Source: Microvelia longipes (taxonomy: Eukaryota > Arthropoda > Insecta > Hemiptera > Veliidae). From it: 64,000 nucleotides of DNA. Under the pieces are notes generated by a model. That model was not told the origin of the DNA. It worked only from the letters and a program-made list of their open reading frames with translations, and made no database searches. Below, piece by piece: positions 1-34,400 of the stretch. Every line of letters starts with the position of its first letter. Position 1 is the first letter of the stretch. Made by a program: the position numbers and the translations under genes. Location: NCBI GenBank assembly GCA_018340805.1, contig JACMZG010001863.1, positions 58,276,477 to 58,340,476 of the forward strand, read 5' to 3'.

Positions 1-233
1 ATTTCAAGAACTAACAATGCTCGGGATTTCTGGGTGAAAGCTCTTCATTAATTTATTTAAAAAAGGACTGAAGTCTTCATCAATTTAATTGTTATTGCAA
101 TTTTTAACAGTCCAAAAAGCGCTTAATTTAGTAAAATCACGAGAGTCAAATCTTACAATCTTTGAGAGAATTGAATACTTGTATAAGGATATCTACTACA
201 GGGTGAAAATATAGCCAAAATTGTCCTACTCTT

Positions 234-378
234 GTTATAATAAGATGAAAGTGTGGGAAAATAACGGGAGGGAGCCAATGAGGTGAGTCCTGTATGTTAA
301 ACCACACCCACAATTTTATGTCAGACCAACCTCATTGGTCCTCATCAACATTTTCCCACACTGTCAACTGATTATAAC
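234..378. mobile_element. small foldback / MITE-like inverted repeat
   Basis: Nested arms face each other: GTTATAAT near 234 against ATTATAAC at 371-378, AGTGTGGGAAAAT at 249-261 against its complement at 350-362, and CCAATGAGGT at 275-284 against ACCTCATTGG at 329-338. No coding content is seen. It lies upstream of the first visible exon, so presumably in an intron of that gene. No clear target-site duplication was found. Confidence 0.5.
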
Positions 379-529
379 CGTGTGTATTATTACAGTTATA
401 ATTATTGTTTTTCCATTTAAATATCTTATTTATTAAATGAGGTATAACATTTGGCAAAAAGGGCTTTTTCGCCAAACCTGTATAAAAATGTTTTCAACTT
501 TATAAACCAATATTAATGTAATGGTTTAG

Positions 530-2010
530 GTTGAAGACACGTCTACAGACAAGCTGTTTGACAAGCAAGCGGTGGATATAGTGCGGCAGCTGCAACGGTT
601 GAAAGGAATCAACGGAGACTACGACAATGACTCCGGCTCGAGTTTGGACCGGGTGGGTAGAAGAAGAACTATTTACAACCTGGAGAAACAGAAGAACAAG
701 ACAAGGACCATAGGAACTCTGGATGTGGCATTCAGGAAAAGATTCCTACAGATGAAAATGGAGGACGGCGAGCACCAGGATAATGGTGAGTCAGCAAACA
801 TGATGTAAACTTATTGTTGGTTTTAATTTAAATCAACAAACCAACATTTGTTGGTCTTATATATGACTACATGGGAGCTAAATTTAAATCAATGCTAACA
901 TTATGCATTTTTGTTGAAGCGTCCCCAATTTTACTTGTAGCAAAAGAATGTTTTTACCATAAAAATATTTGTTTAACTAAAAAGAAATCTCTCTATAAAC
1001 AATTTATGATAAGACACTTGATGGGACGTTAATTACTAAATTAAATATATTAATTAAAAAAAATGATAATATAAATCAAAATATATTATTTTATATATAT
1101 TTCGCAACACTTTACATAGCATATTCATGTCTATAAAACCTAAAAAGAAAAGATAAACATTAAAATATAGCAATAACTACAACATTCAGAGAAAATTAAA
1201 ATTAAAAAATATACATAATTTCAATACAATAAAAAGAATTATAGAACTTACAATTAGTGGTTACATGTTAGGATAATTAACACAGTCAATAACATTAAAA
1301 AGTAACATCCATAAGCCATTCCTACAAAGAATGTCTTTAGTGTTAAGAAATCTCTCTTTAGTAACACTTTTAATTGTATAGAACTCCCACATTTTAATAA
1401 AATAGGAAATATATTATCAGCTTCAAGTTTCAAAGGAAAACAAAAATCTAAAAATTAATTAGCTAAATAATTTTTAGTTTTTTGTTTTCCTATAGAACTT
1501 TATTAAGCTGATAGTTTATTTCCTATTTTATTAAAAAGAAATCGATTTACCAATTTTCTTCAATTGAAAAGATGATATGAGTAAAAGAAAAATGTCTTTA
1601 GTTTTTCTTTTTTATAACTTAATTTCTATTAGCATGATGATCTCTCAGGTATACTAAACAATTTATCAAGTAAAATTAGTTTTGGTTTTTTTCATCTTTT
1701 GACTCAATGGTTTTATCATTTAGGTACACCTGTTTTGGGTCGTAAGCTAACTATGAGAAGAGAAGTTAGAGAAGCACTTGAAGTTAGAAGACGATCGCTA
1801 CAAGCCGAACGAAGGAAATCTCAGATGCAAACGCTGGGTGCTGCAAACAGTGTAGTACGAGGACAACGTCCGTCCAACGCCGGTGTCAGTGTTAAAGACC
1901 TGTTTGAAGGACACAACCCTGCGTATGAACCTGGTGATGATGAACAGCCTTCACTCAGAATGCAGAATGTAGCAAGAAATTGGGCAGAACTTGAACGCAA
2001 AGGAGTTTGA
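530..2010 (+). CDS. C-terminal exons of an unrecognised protein (partial)
   Basis: Two coding exons, 530-785 and 1724-2010, join in phase 1. The first follows a TTTAG acceptor and ends at a G/GTGAGT donor; the second follows CATTTAG and ends at TGA 2008-2010. Together they give about 180 residues and a natural C terminus. The sequence is hydrophilic and basic: exon 1 has VGRRRTIYNLEKQKNK, and exon 2 has an Arg/Lys/Glu-rich, probably helical stretch beginning MRREVREALEVRRRSLQ followed by an acidic end near NPAYEPGDDE. No membrane segment or catalytic motif is visible. Such tails occur on the cytoplasmic side of transporters and channels, but I do not recognise the family. Upstream exons must lie outside the window. 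The intron of 938 bp is AT-rich. Confidence 0.7.
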
Positions 2011-2895
2011 TGTATCGGCTTAAAGTTGAGACTCAAACTTTATCAGAAGTACGCCAAACTAATAAATCAGCTGATGACGTTTTTAGGAAATTATTTAATG
2101 TATTAAATTTTTTGTTTAAGTCACACTGACTTTGTTTAGTGGTTTCATCTGCAGCATATTTGGACACAATGTTGTATCTATGTTGGTCTCCTGAAATTAC
2201 AGTTCAGCAGGTTTATTATTTTTGCATAATTCTGACGAGTAATACTTTACCATTCACTTTTAAATTGACTAAATTATTATTAAAATTGACCAAGACTCCT
2301 TGGTAATAAACAAAAATATAATCAACATTGACATTATTTTCCTTAGCTGATGAAAATTTAAATTTTTTGTTTAAAATCCAGTAAAACCTTTTTTGTGAAA
2401 AAATCTATCTAGTAAACATAGGCGATTCCTATAAACGACTAGATTTTCCAGATATCTTAGAGGGAAATAAAAACTTGAAACAACTAATTTTCCTTTATTA
2501 TTAATGCCTAAAATTTTACTGTCATTAAATTAATATTATCTAAAATTATCAGCAATGACGATAAATTCGATAAAATATCTCTTAAATTTATTAAAAAAAT
2601 GTTTTTTATTCATCTTTTTTACTGCCATGACAAAATTTAAAAAAATGACTGACATTATAAGATAATGATAAACTTTTATAGTTCAATTAAAAACATTTTA
2701 AAGTGTAAAAAATGTAAATGATAATTTTATTATTGGTTTTATGAGAACCAAAATTTTCTATAATTATTTTTTTATTTATTTTTTTTTATTTTACTTTTCC
2801 TCTCCCATTGCAACAGGTGCAAAGGGAGAGTAATGTTTTAATTTAATTTTACACTTATTGTTGGAATGAAAATTTTACACAATAATAGAGGGTTG
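2011..2895. other. 3' flank of the first gene, nothing specific
   Basis: AT-rich DNA that should contain the 3' UTR of the preceding gene. No protein-like reading frame, RNA gene or clear element was seen. Confidence 0.5.
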
Positions 2896-3082
2896 AAGTA
2901 AATCTACCAGATCTACTCAAATATCACTGACTTGAGTAAGTCTACCAGATCTACTGAAGTAGCACTGACTTTAGTAAGTCTACCAGAAATATTGAAGTAG
3001 CACTTACTTGAGTAAGTCTACTAGATCTACTGAAGTAGCACTAACTTGAGTAAGCCAACCAGAAATACTAAAGTAGCACTGA
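2896..3082. repeat. about 38-bp tandem repeat, about 5 copies
   Basis: Diverged units contain ACTTGAGTAAGTCTACCAGA, then TCTACTGAAGTAGCACTG. Copies differ by substitutions and small length changes, so this is an older minisatellite. Confidence 0.85.
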
Positions 3083-5454
3083 GACTCTTTTAATGTTAAC
3101 ATAATTTGGATTGTAAATACTAAAGGTATCAATGACTTAATAGTAAAGAATTAAAATAACAAAACAGAGTTTTAGAAAATAATATTTGATTACTTTAGAG
3201 TAAACTCTTCCAATAGACGATACAGTGATGATTTAAGTGCAAGGTCAGTTATTTTATCATTTGATTTTATTATTTATTCTTTAATAACTCTCCATTTCTT
3301 TAATTCAGGTATTTAGTACCTTACTCAAAATAGCCTAAATTATTGTGTACAATTGTCTTTTAATGATATAAAATACTCTTTTAGTTTTATTTGCTTTTAT
3401 AGAACTGTTATGTTGTTGCTCAAAGTCAATTGAAAGAAGCCAATACGTACAGGTTTATATTCCTTTGACATCCAACTGCCAATATCAACAAACAACTGTC
3501 ACTTCTTTTTATTTAACAAATAAAAAGGAATTAGATGTAATAATTTAATTGTAATTTTCTTAATATTAATAAAAAAATATAATTTTTTTTGTGATATTAA
3601 AAATGATTTATTTAATTTGTAACATTTTGCCACTAAATACTTTCCTATTTTTTAATCAACATGTACATATGTCCCAACTACAAAACCTAGTAGAAAAAAT
3701 GAGTAGGAAATTCGTAACCTTACTTTGTGTCAATATCAATTAAACTTACAAGTGAGGACACAGGAATGAAGTAAAGGAGAGTAAGGAATAAAATTTAAAA
3801 AAAAATTAAGAAAATAAAAAAATTATATTGAGAGAAAGTAAGGCACTATTAAAGTAAAATAATAAATAATACTTTATTCAATGTCTGTCAGGTGTCACTA
3901 CCTCTTATTTAATAAAGAGAATTATTATATTCTCAACTAAAACTAAAGTGCTGTATCACTACTTACCTTTTTAAATAAAATGTAAACAAAACTTAAAATG
4001 ACAGGAGACATTGTCGTTATAAACGTGTGTGGATCATGATTCAGTGGATTAAGAAGATTGCCTATTGACACAGTGTATGCAGTAACATAGTTAGAATACA
4101 GGATGCCTGTTGGTAAACTCTGTCCTAACTTTGTCACTGCATTTCGCCATGATGGCAATATGCATATTGCATAAGTTAAGTACAGTGTCTTGTCACAATA
4201 TATTTATTTACAGTTTTAACAACGAGCCAATCATAACAATTTAAACGAACTAGTCGTGTTTTTAGTTGACTAAAAAATTAACTTCAATATATTTCAGTTC
4301 TTGGTAGTTGATTCTGCTAGGCTATCTGATTCCGAAATTCCATATCTAGGCAAGGTTTTTTAACTGTACTATGACACAGAACAGAGTATAGTGCATACAA
4401 AATACTCAGATAGCAATGTGAGGTGGCGGTACAAATGGATCAATGATTACCATTTGATTAATTTAAGAACAAATTTGACAGCATCTGATTGATTTCAAAA
4501 TTGTTGAATTTTTCTTACATTCACATTCTATTTAGAGAAGAATTAGTCTTGTTAGTGTTATGTCTTTTTAAAGTATTTTATTTTACTTCTCGTCATTTAT
4601 ACTGCAGGGATATAGGAAAAGTATTGTGTTTTTTCTTACAGTTTTCATCACTTCAAAGTTGTTTTCTTATATCATATATATTTCTAAATATTCTTGGCTT
4701 TCCCCAATCTAAATGGTATAGAATCACCTTCATCAGTTTATTCTATCAGAATGTAATTGTTCTGAAATGTTAAACATTATTTCTGTTCTCTCAGTTTTAC
4801 CGCATTCAAAAATTAGATCCAGAGTCGAAATGTTTATAAAAATTTAAATTTTCATTTATATTTAAATTTCATAACAAGTACAAGACAATATAATAAACTA
4901 AACAAGATAATACTTCACTATTCTGATTGAGGTAGGTCAATAATGTAAAGACATTTTTAAACTTGGACCATAAGATATTAATTAATCTTTTATAAGAAAA
5001 ATATAACAAGAAGAGGAAGAAATATAAAATTAGAAAAAGAAGAAGAACTATTATTAGGATGGGAATCTCCATCATCATCTGGCATAGTAAAACACTTTTA
5101 AAAATTGAAAAAATTTTAAATAAAATGACTTGAGACACAGCCTTTTCTTCTTTGTTTTTTTAACTTTGTATTTTTTTTGTTTTTAAAACTCGCTACTAGA
5201 GAAGACTAATGTGCTGGTATTAGTAGTGCTTGAGGCCGTGGAATGGCTATTGTGGAACCATAATTTTCCACATGGCAAACACTGCTGTTACCGGGGAGTG
5301 GTGGATGGACCTAAATGCTGCATATTAATTGGTATCAGTAGTGATTGTCTAAAATTGATATTAAATCCAAGAAACAAAGTACAAATGTTTTAACATATTA
5401 TAAATAAATATATTTAATAAATAAATAACCTTATGTGGTTCTGAAGAGTAATAA
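3083..5454. other. intergenic, no supported gene
   Basis: AT-rich sequence between two converging genes (530-2010 on + and 5455-27934 on -). The small open frames here, such as 4489-4773 on + and 4869-5138 on -, are low-complexity, rich in Phe, Ile and Leu, and lack splice context or recognisable motifs. Confidence 0.5.
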
Positions 5455-27934
<22,480 letters not shown>

Positions 27935-28474
27935 CTCAGCCAATTTAAATACTAAACGATCTAACACTGGAAATGACTTTTAACTTCACCTTTACCGACA
28001 AATTGTTTGGTTGAAAACTAAAGTAATAAACTTGATTCAATACAAAAGGAATAACTCAACAGCCAGGAACCACCACACGCAGAGTTCAAAATGGAGGAAA
28101 TGAAAATAGCTTGTAACCAGCTAAAACCCTCCTCAAATCTTAAAAACTTAACTCTGGTTTTTAACATCAGGATCAAAACAAACTTTTAACCAATCCCATC
28201 GACACTTTTTTGCGGGAAATATAACCTGACCAATCAGAGGCATCCATTTAGATTTTAATTTGTAATGCCAGCTGTTATGAATAAATAAAAAGTTTTGAGT
28301 TGTGCGCATGCGTGTTTCAAGTAGAGAGCAGGTTATAACACATTTCAAACACATTCACGTGTCTTATTTATTTTTAATCAATATTTTATTGTGTATTATT
28401 AATTAAGCGATTCACTTAGTTATTTTTTAAACAAAGTCTATTTATTATCCTAATATGTTATTTTGTTGTTAATA
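27935..28474. promoter_or_regulatory. shared divergent promoter region of VPS72 and RBM28
   Basis: Only 540 bp separate the start codons of the two head-to-head genes, so both 5' UTRs and the core promoters must fit here unless upstream non-coding exons exist. No TATA box in a convincing place was seen. The ends of both genes are slightly less AT-rich than their introns. Confidence 0.7.
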
Positions 28475-31400
28475 ATGAGCATAAAAGAACGCAAAATGAA
28501 GTTTGGTCGCGCTGGGTACCAAAACGACCCTCAGGCCAAGCAGAGGAGACAGTTTAAAGCTGCCAGGATTATCGTTAGGAATTTACCATTTAGTGTAAGA
28601 TACTCTACAAATTTCTATAATTCAAGATAACGTTTGCTTGGTGGCCTTGTAGACAGAATGCCCACGGTTAGCAATTCTGAACCGAGAACGGGTGTTTGTT
28701 TCTTACTACAAGCAGATAGAACCAAGATTCTGCCCCACTTTAATATAGAAACATACGAATCTACTATTTAGTTGTGAATACAGGGTGAACTAATTTCTCG
28801 TTTGACGGTCTATTACTATGTTAAAACAGCGTATTTAACAGGTGATCATCGTCTATAAACATTTAATACGATCTGGTTTTGTTGATCAAGTCAGATGACG
28901 TCTTTTAACTAGTGTACTAAATATAATCCACAGCATTTTTAATCTGTTAGTACGTTCACACACACTTCTCGATCCGTGGATCGTACAGAATACGATCTCT
29001 CAATACGGTAATATTAGCTATATGAACCATGCGGAGGGTATCCGATCGCATACACAAGAACTAGGGAGATGGAATCTCCCCTGATATGCTGTATGTACCT
29101 TTAGTGACAATCGTATTTAACGGATAACCTTCTCGTCGAACTTTTATTTAACTTCTATCAAATCAAATATCAAATAACTTTTGGAAAATATTCCAAAAGT
29201 TATTTTTGTAAGTTACACTAAAAAAAAATAATAACTTTTTTTAGTGTAACTTTATTATTATGCAAAGAAATCACAATTTAATTAAATATATTTTTTGTTT
29301 TAAACTTCCTTATAACCTAAAGTGAATCTTCACTATAAAAGACACCATGTTTTGGCGGGATCAGTTATTATGTAATCTCACTCGATCGACGATGTAAACA
29401 CAAGAAGAAGCACAAATAAAGTAAACGATTCCCAGGAAGGTTACTTCTCTACAGCGGTTATAGTAGTAGGGACTTTTTTTCTCTTTTCAAGTGAGGGGTT
29501 AGGAGCGGCTTCTCTGATTTGTCAATCCCCAAAATGCTTATTACCTTGGGGATTTTTAAACTACACGATAGACTGTAGTTAAAAAGCTTGTGAGTAAACT
29601 TACATTTGGTGTGTAGATTGTTATCACTTGATGACTGCAAGAGAACCACTTTACTGATTACTCTCATCAGGAGTCTTATTTTGTTACCTTTTGAACTGTA
29701 TGTTGCTTAGAACTACTATCTTTTTTATACAAATTATTGTAAACTAGTTGGAATATTTTAGTATCCCATTGTTAGATGTAAATTGAATTATTATTGATTG
29801 TTGACAGAGTACAGAAGAGAATTTAAAGGAACATTTCAGTGAGTTTGGTGAGGTAGCTGAGGTGAAGTTACTGCGTAAAGATAATAATAAGCTGGTTGGA
29901 TGCGGATTTATCCAGTTTGACAATAAACTCAGTGCTGCCAATGCTATTCAGAAAGCTAGCGGTAAACAATTCAAAGGTAAACCTGTCTTCTCTATGCTTT
30001 ATTTATGAAAATGTGACTTTGCATGAGATCCTATTTAGACATTTAATGTCTTAACACCTTTAACTATAGGGGAAATTAATCAGAATGGTGTTTATAGCTG
30101 ATAATAAGCTATGTTAGAGTAACCTATTAGAGGATCAGAGTAATGAAATAAGTCTCTCCACTTGTGTCAAAAATTATATTTAAAATAAAGCATAACCGGC
30201 TTTCAACCAACTAAAGGTCATCATCAGTGCTGGTGAGGTGTTAGGAAGCTAGGTTTTGAGTCTTTTCTTACTGTTGACTGTTATTAGACTCATGATGACC
30301 TTTAGTTCAGAGACTGATGATGACCTTTAGTTGATTGAAAGCCGGTTATGCTTTATTTTAAATAAAATTTTTGACACCAGTGGAGACTCTTATTTCATTA
30401 CTCTGATTATGATGAACTCTCTAGCGCTCATTTTTGAATTCTAATACATTGGTTAGTCGAACTAGTACCAGCACACCAGACAAAGCAAGCACTGATGATG
30501 ACCTTTACTTGGTTGAAAGCCGGTTATGCTTTATTTTAAATATAATTTTTGACACCAGTGGAGAAACTTATTTTATTACTCTGATTATGATGAATTCCTC
30601 TAGCCCTCATTTTTTGAATTCTATTAGAGGACTTTATTTTTATTATAGTTGTTTTATGATAAATGATGCTACTTACTGTTGTAGAATTTTTGATGTGATT
30701 AATAAAAAGCCTAAGTACTTGCTTTTTATGGGAAGTAGTCAAGAGGTTTAGAAAGGAAGAATATTGAAGTAAGCTGGGCTGTTAATTGATAATATTAAAA
30801 GATATTAAGTAAGCAGTGGCAAGCAAGACTGTAATTAATAATTAATTATACTGGGTCAATATGAGGATTAATAAAATAAAACAGTAGAATTAAAAACAAT
30901 TAATATATTGTCAACCACAATAGTATAAAAAATTATAATTTACCGGTTTCGACTTTACGTCATCATCAGACCTGTTAACAGACTGTAACCTCAGTCTGTT
31001 AACATCTCTGTTTACAGTCTGTAAACATCTCTGATGATGAAGTAAAGTCAAAACCGGTCAGTTATAATTTTTTTACTATTGTGGTTGACTATGTATTAAT
31101 TGTTTTTAATTCTACTGTTTTTTTTTTTTATTAAACATCATGGTAAGTCTATACCACAAAATCTTTGTCAAAACAACTAACGAATTAATTACACTAGGTG
31201 TATTATTTCAGATGCACCTTCAAAATATAGAGGGAATCATGGTTCTAGAAATAATTTGTATTATATTTTTTAACAAAAGAATGTATTTATGTTGTTTTTA
31301 TTGTATAGCAGGTTTTAGCTAGTGTTAGCATAGATTGCTCATTGCCAAGCACCTGTCTATATTCCTAATAATCACGAGTATCAACTTATTCAATGGAAGT

Positions 31401-34400
31401 TGGTTAATGTAAGAAACTTTTTCACTCCTCAAAAGTAAAAAGCAGTGTCACATTTAATGAAATCAGTTAAATAAAATAAAATCACCAGTTAATGAATCAG
31501 TAGTTAAGTGGCCATACTTAGAGAGTATGCCCAGTTAATGAAATCAGTAGTTAAGTGGTCCATACTAGAGAGTATGCACCAGTTAATGAAATCTTAGAGA
31601 GTATGCACCAATGAAATCAGTAGTTAAGTGGTCCATACTTAGAGAGTATGCACCAGTTAATGAAATCAGTAGTTAAGTGGTCCATACTTAGAGAGTATGC
31701 ACCAGTTAATGAAATCAGTAGTTAAGTGGTCCATACTTAGAGAGTATGACCAGTTAATGAAATCAGTAGTTAACTGACTGGTGAGCTTTTTTGGCTGGTG
31801 TAGGTGCATATAAAGTGGCAAATGCTCTACTATTTTCTCCTAACTCCCCCAAGGTGGTGTGTGACCAGTTAGACCGTTTGAAAACATATTGAAGTCATCT
31901 CTCTAAACAATTTTCTGAAAATTTCAAGTTCTCACCCACTCATTGGCCTCAGACAAATAAAAATAATAATCTGTAAGTGACTTGTAGATAAACACTCTCT
32001 ATTCCTGTCGCTTGTTTGCACTTAGTTTATCTCTCCATATTCTTCATTCATACTGTAATATTTTGTATTTGTTGTAATTATAGAATTAAGATGTAATAAG
32101 ATGTATGAAAATAATTAGATAAGCATGTGACACAGGTAGAGTGATCATTGCTGATTGGGCTGTGCCTAAAGACCAGTTCATCAAGTCTCAGCAAGTAGGA
32201 ATTAAGTCTGAAGTCAAAGAGGAACCGGTTGAGATCAAACAAGAGGACAGCTCTGAGGATGATGTGAGGTATGATGATGATTCTGCAGTTTAGCCAAATT
32301 ATCCCTCACCCCCCGCCCCCCCCCAGTTTTGATTTTGCAATGTGATGGGAGGAACCTAATTTTCATGGATTTTGTTGTTAAAATTTAGAATGATTTTCTA
32401 TCGTGTAATACATGGTAATATGATGTGACATTAATTCCAGAAGGAGCCTTACTAGTTAGTAAGTAGCTACTTAATTGTAAGTTGCCCACTTATTTTGTAA
32501 CTCCTTGTCTTAGTTAGTAACTCCCAGAACACTAGGGATTTAGAACTCTATTGGCACACCATGTGCTAATGAAGAGATGTGTATAACAGATGTATTTCTG
32601 ACTCGGATTTGAACCCATACTAGAACAGGCATTGCTGTTCAGCTGAAAGAATTTAAAGCAAAGTGTCTTGGGTTGTTTTAAACTCCTCAAATGTTCTGGT
32701 GTTGGTTAACAAGTAGTCATTGTATTGATTTTACGTAATCAATACAAGAACCCTACCTCTTATTAGAGTGGGGCCCTAAGAACCATAGTTGAAAACAGTT
32801 GCTCTTTACCTCACCCCTGACTTGAGTTTATCTTGAGTACAGGTTGCCAATGTACATAATCAGTGTGTAAAGTATGTAAATTAATTATAGTCATCTGTAT
32901 CTTTTCCTAGCTGATTTCATGGTGGTGAAGTGTCCGTTGTTGCAATAATATTACAATCTTGCATCTCAACTCTAGAGTTTTTTATTGAAACATTTAGTTT
33001 GGCTGAAGTTAAACATCAACATTTGTTTTTTGCGATTTTATGCAGCTAATCCTCCTTTTTCAAGAGGTTCTCAAATATTTATCACTATATAAGGTTGCAA
33101 TTTAAAACTTTAAACTAATATATGCAAGGGTGCCTTCTATATAATGATTTTTTTTGTGTATAATAAAGATAACATTGATGCAGTTTCAAACTATATGTGC
33201 TCTATGTACGCCTGTCCATATGTCAATAATATTTATTATTCCTAGTTCATTATTTTTTTCTAGCATTAAAGAAGAACCTGAAAGTGAAAATGAATCAGAT
33301 TCTGGTAACAAGGGCTGGAGTGATATTAATCAGAATCTGAAGATGAAGAGAATGACAAGGACAGTCAGATTCTGACGAGGAGCAGTCAGATCTGACAAGG
33401 AGCAGTCAGATTCTGACGAGGAGCAGTCAGATTCTGACGAGGAGCAGTCAGATTCTGACGAGGAGCAGTCAGATTCTGACGGAGAGGAAACAAAACCCAG
33501 GAAAAGAGTCAGATCTGAATCAGATTCTGAAGATGAAACCAATACAGACTCGGATGATGATTCTCAGGATGAGGATGATTCCGAGGAAGATTTTGACGAA
33601 GGAGACAGTGACGAAGATGTGAAACCAAATGTTAATAAATTAAAGAAGCGCTGGAGTAATGACGTTACAGAGGGTGAGCACTTTAAATCCAATTATGAAC
33701 TATTTTTTTGGAAGTTTTTTCTGTCATTACTTCTATTCTTTTATTGGCATACATTTCATGCCTATGAACTCGAGAACCAATATTTAAGAAATTACTTTGT
33801 TGTATAGGAAAGACTGTGTTTATTAAGAACGTGCCTTTTATGGCCACGGAGGAAGAACTGGAAAAGGCAGTGGAGAGATTTGGACCTATCTACTATGCTA
33901 AGATCTGCATGGACCCAATGACGGAGCATTCCAAAGGAACGGCTTTCGTTAAGTTTAAAGTAAGTTTATTCGTTACAATTTTTTTTAGAATAATTTTGAA
34001 AATCATATCTGATGTACAATGTGTAGCCTAAATGATGTCGATCCATCCTCTTTCTTTTCTGGTTAAACACCTCAACTATCACTTGAGTATGGCACTCAAT
34101 AACTATCAATGGCTTTCTCAAATTGGAATGAAAACTTGCCATATAGTGAGATATATTATGGCCTTTACACAAAGCCTATTGTTTGTGATTATCAACCCAT
34201 GTTATAATTTTTTTATTGTTTTAAACTTTAAATGGCTCTAAAACAGTGTGTCATATGAAATGAAATAAAACAGAGTCTCTCCACTAATGATATATATTTG
34301 ACATAGCCAGCTTTCAATCTAACAGATCATATCAGTGCCTTACCAACAAAGTAAAAAAATATATATTACATAAAATACTCAAATAAAATAAATCAATACA

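Noticed and set aside
33303..33332. A tiny intron that would repair the first frame change in RBM28 exon 4
   Set aside because: It would be about 30-40 nt, below usual spliceable length, and it does not explain the two later shifts.
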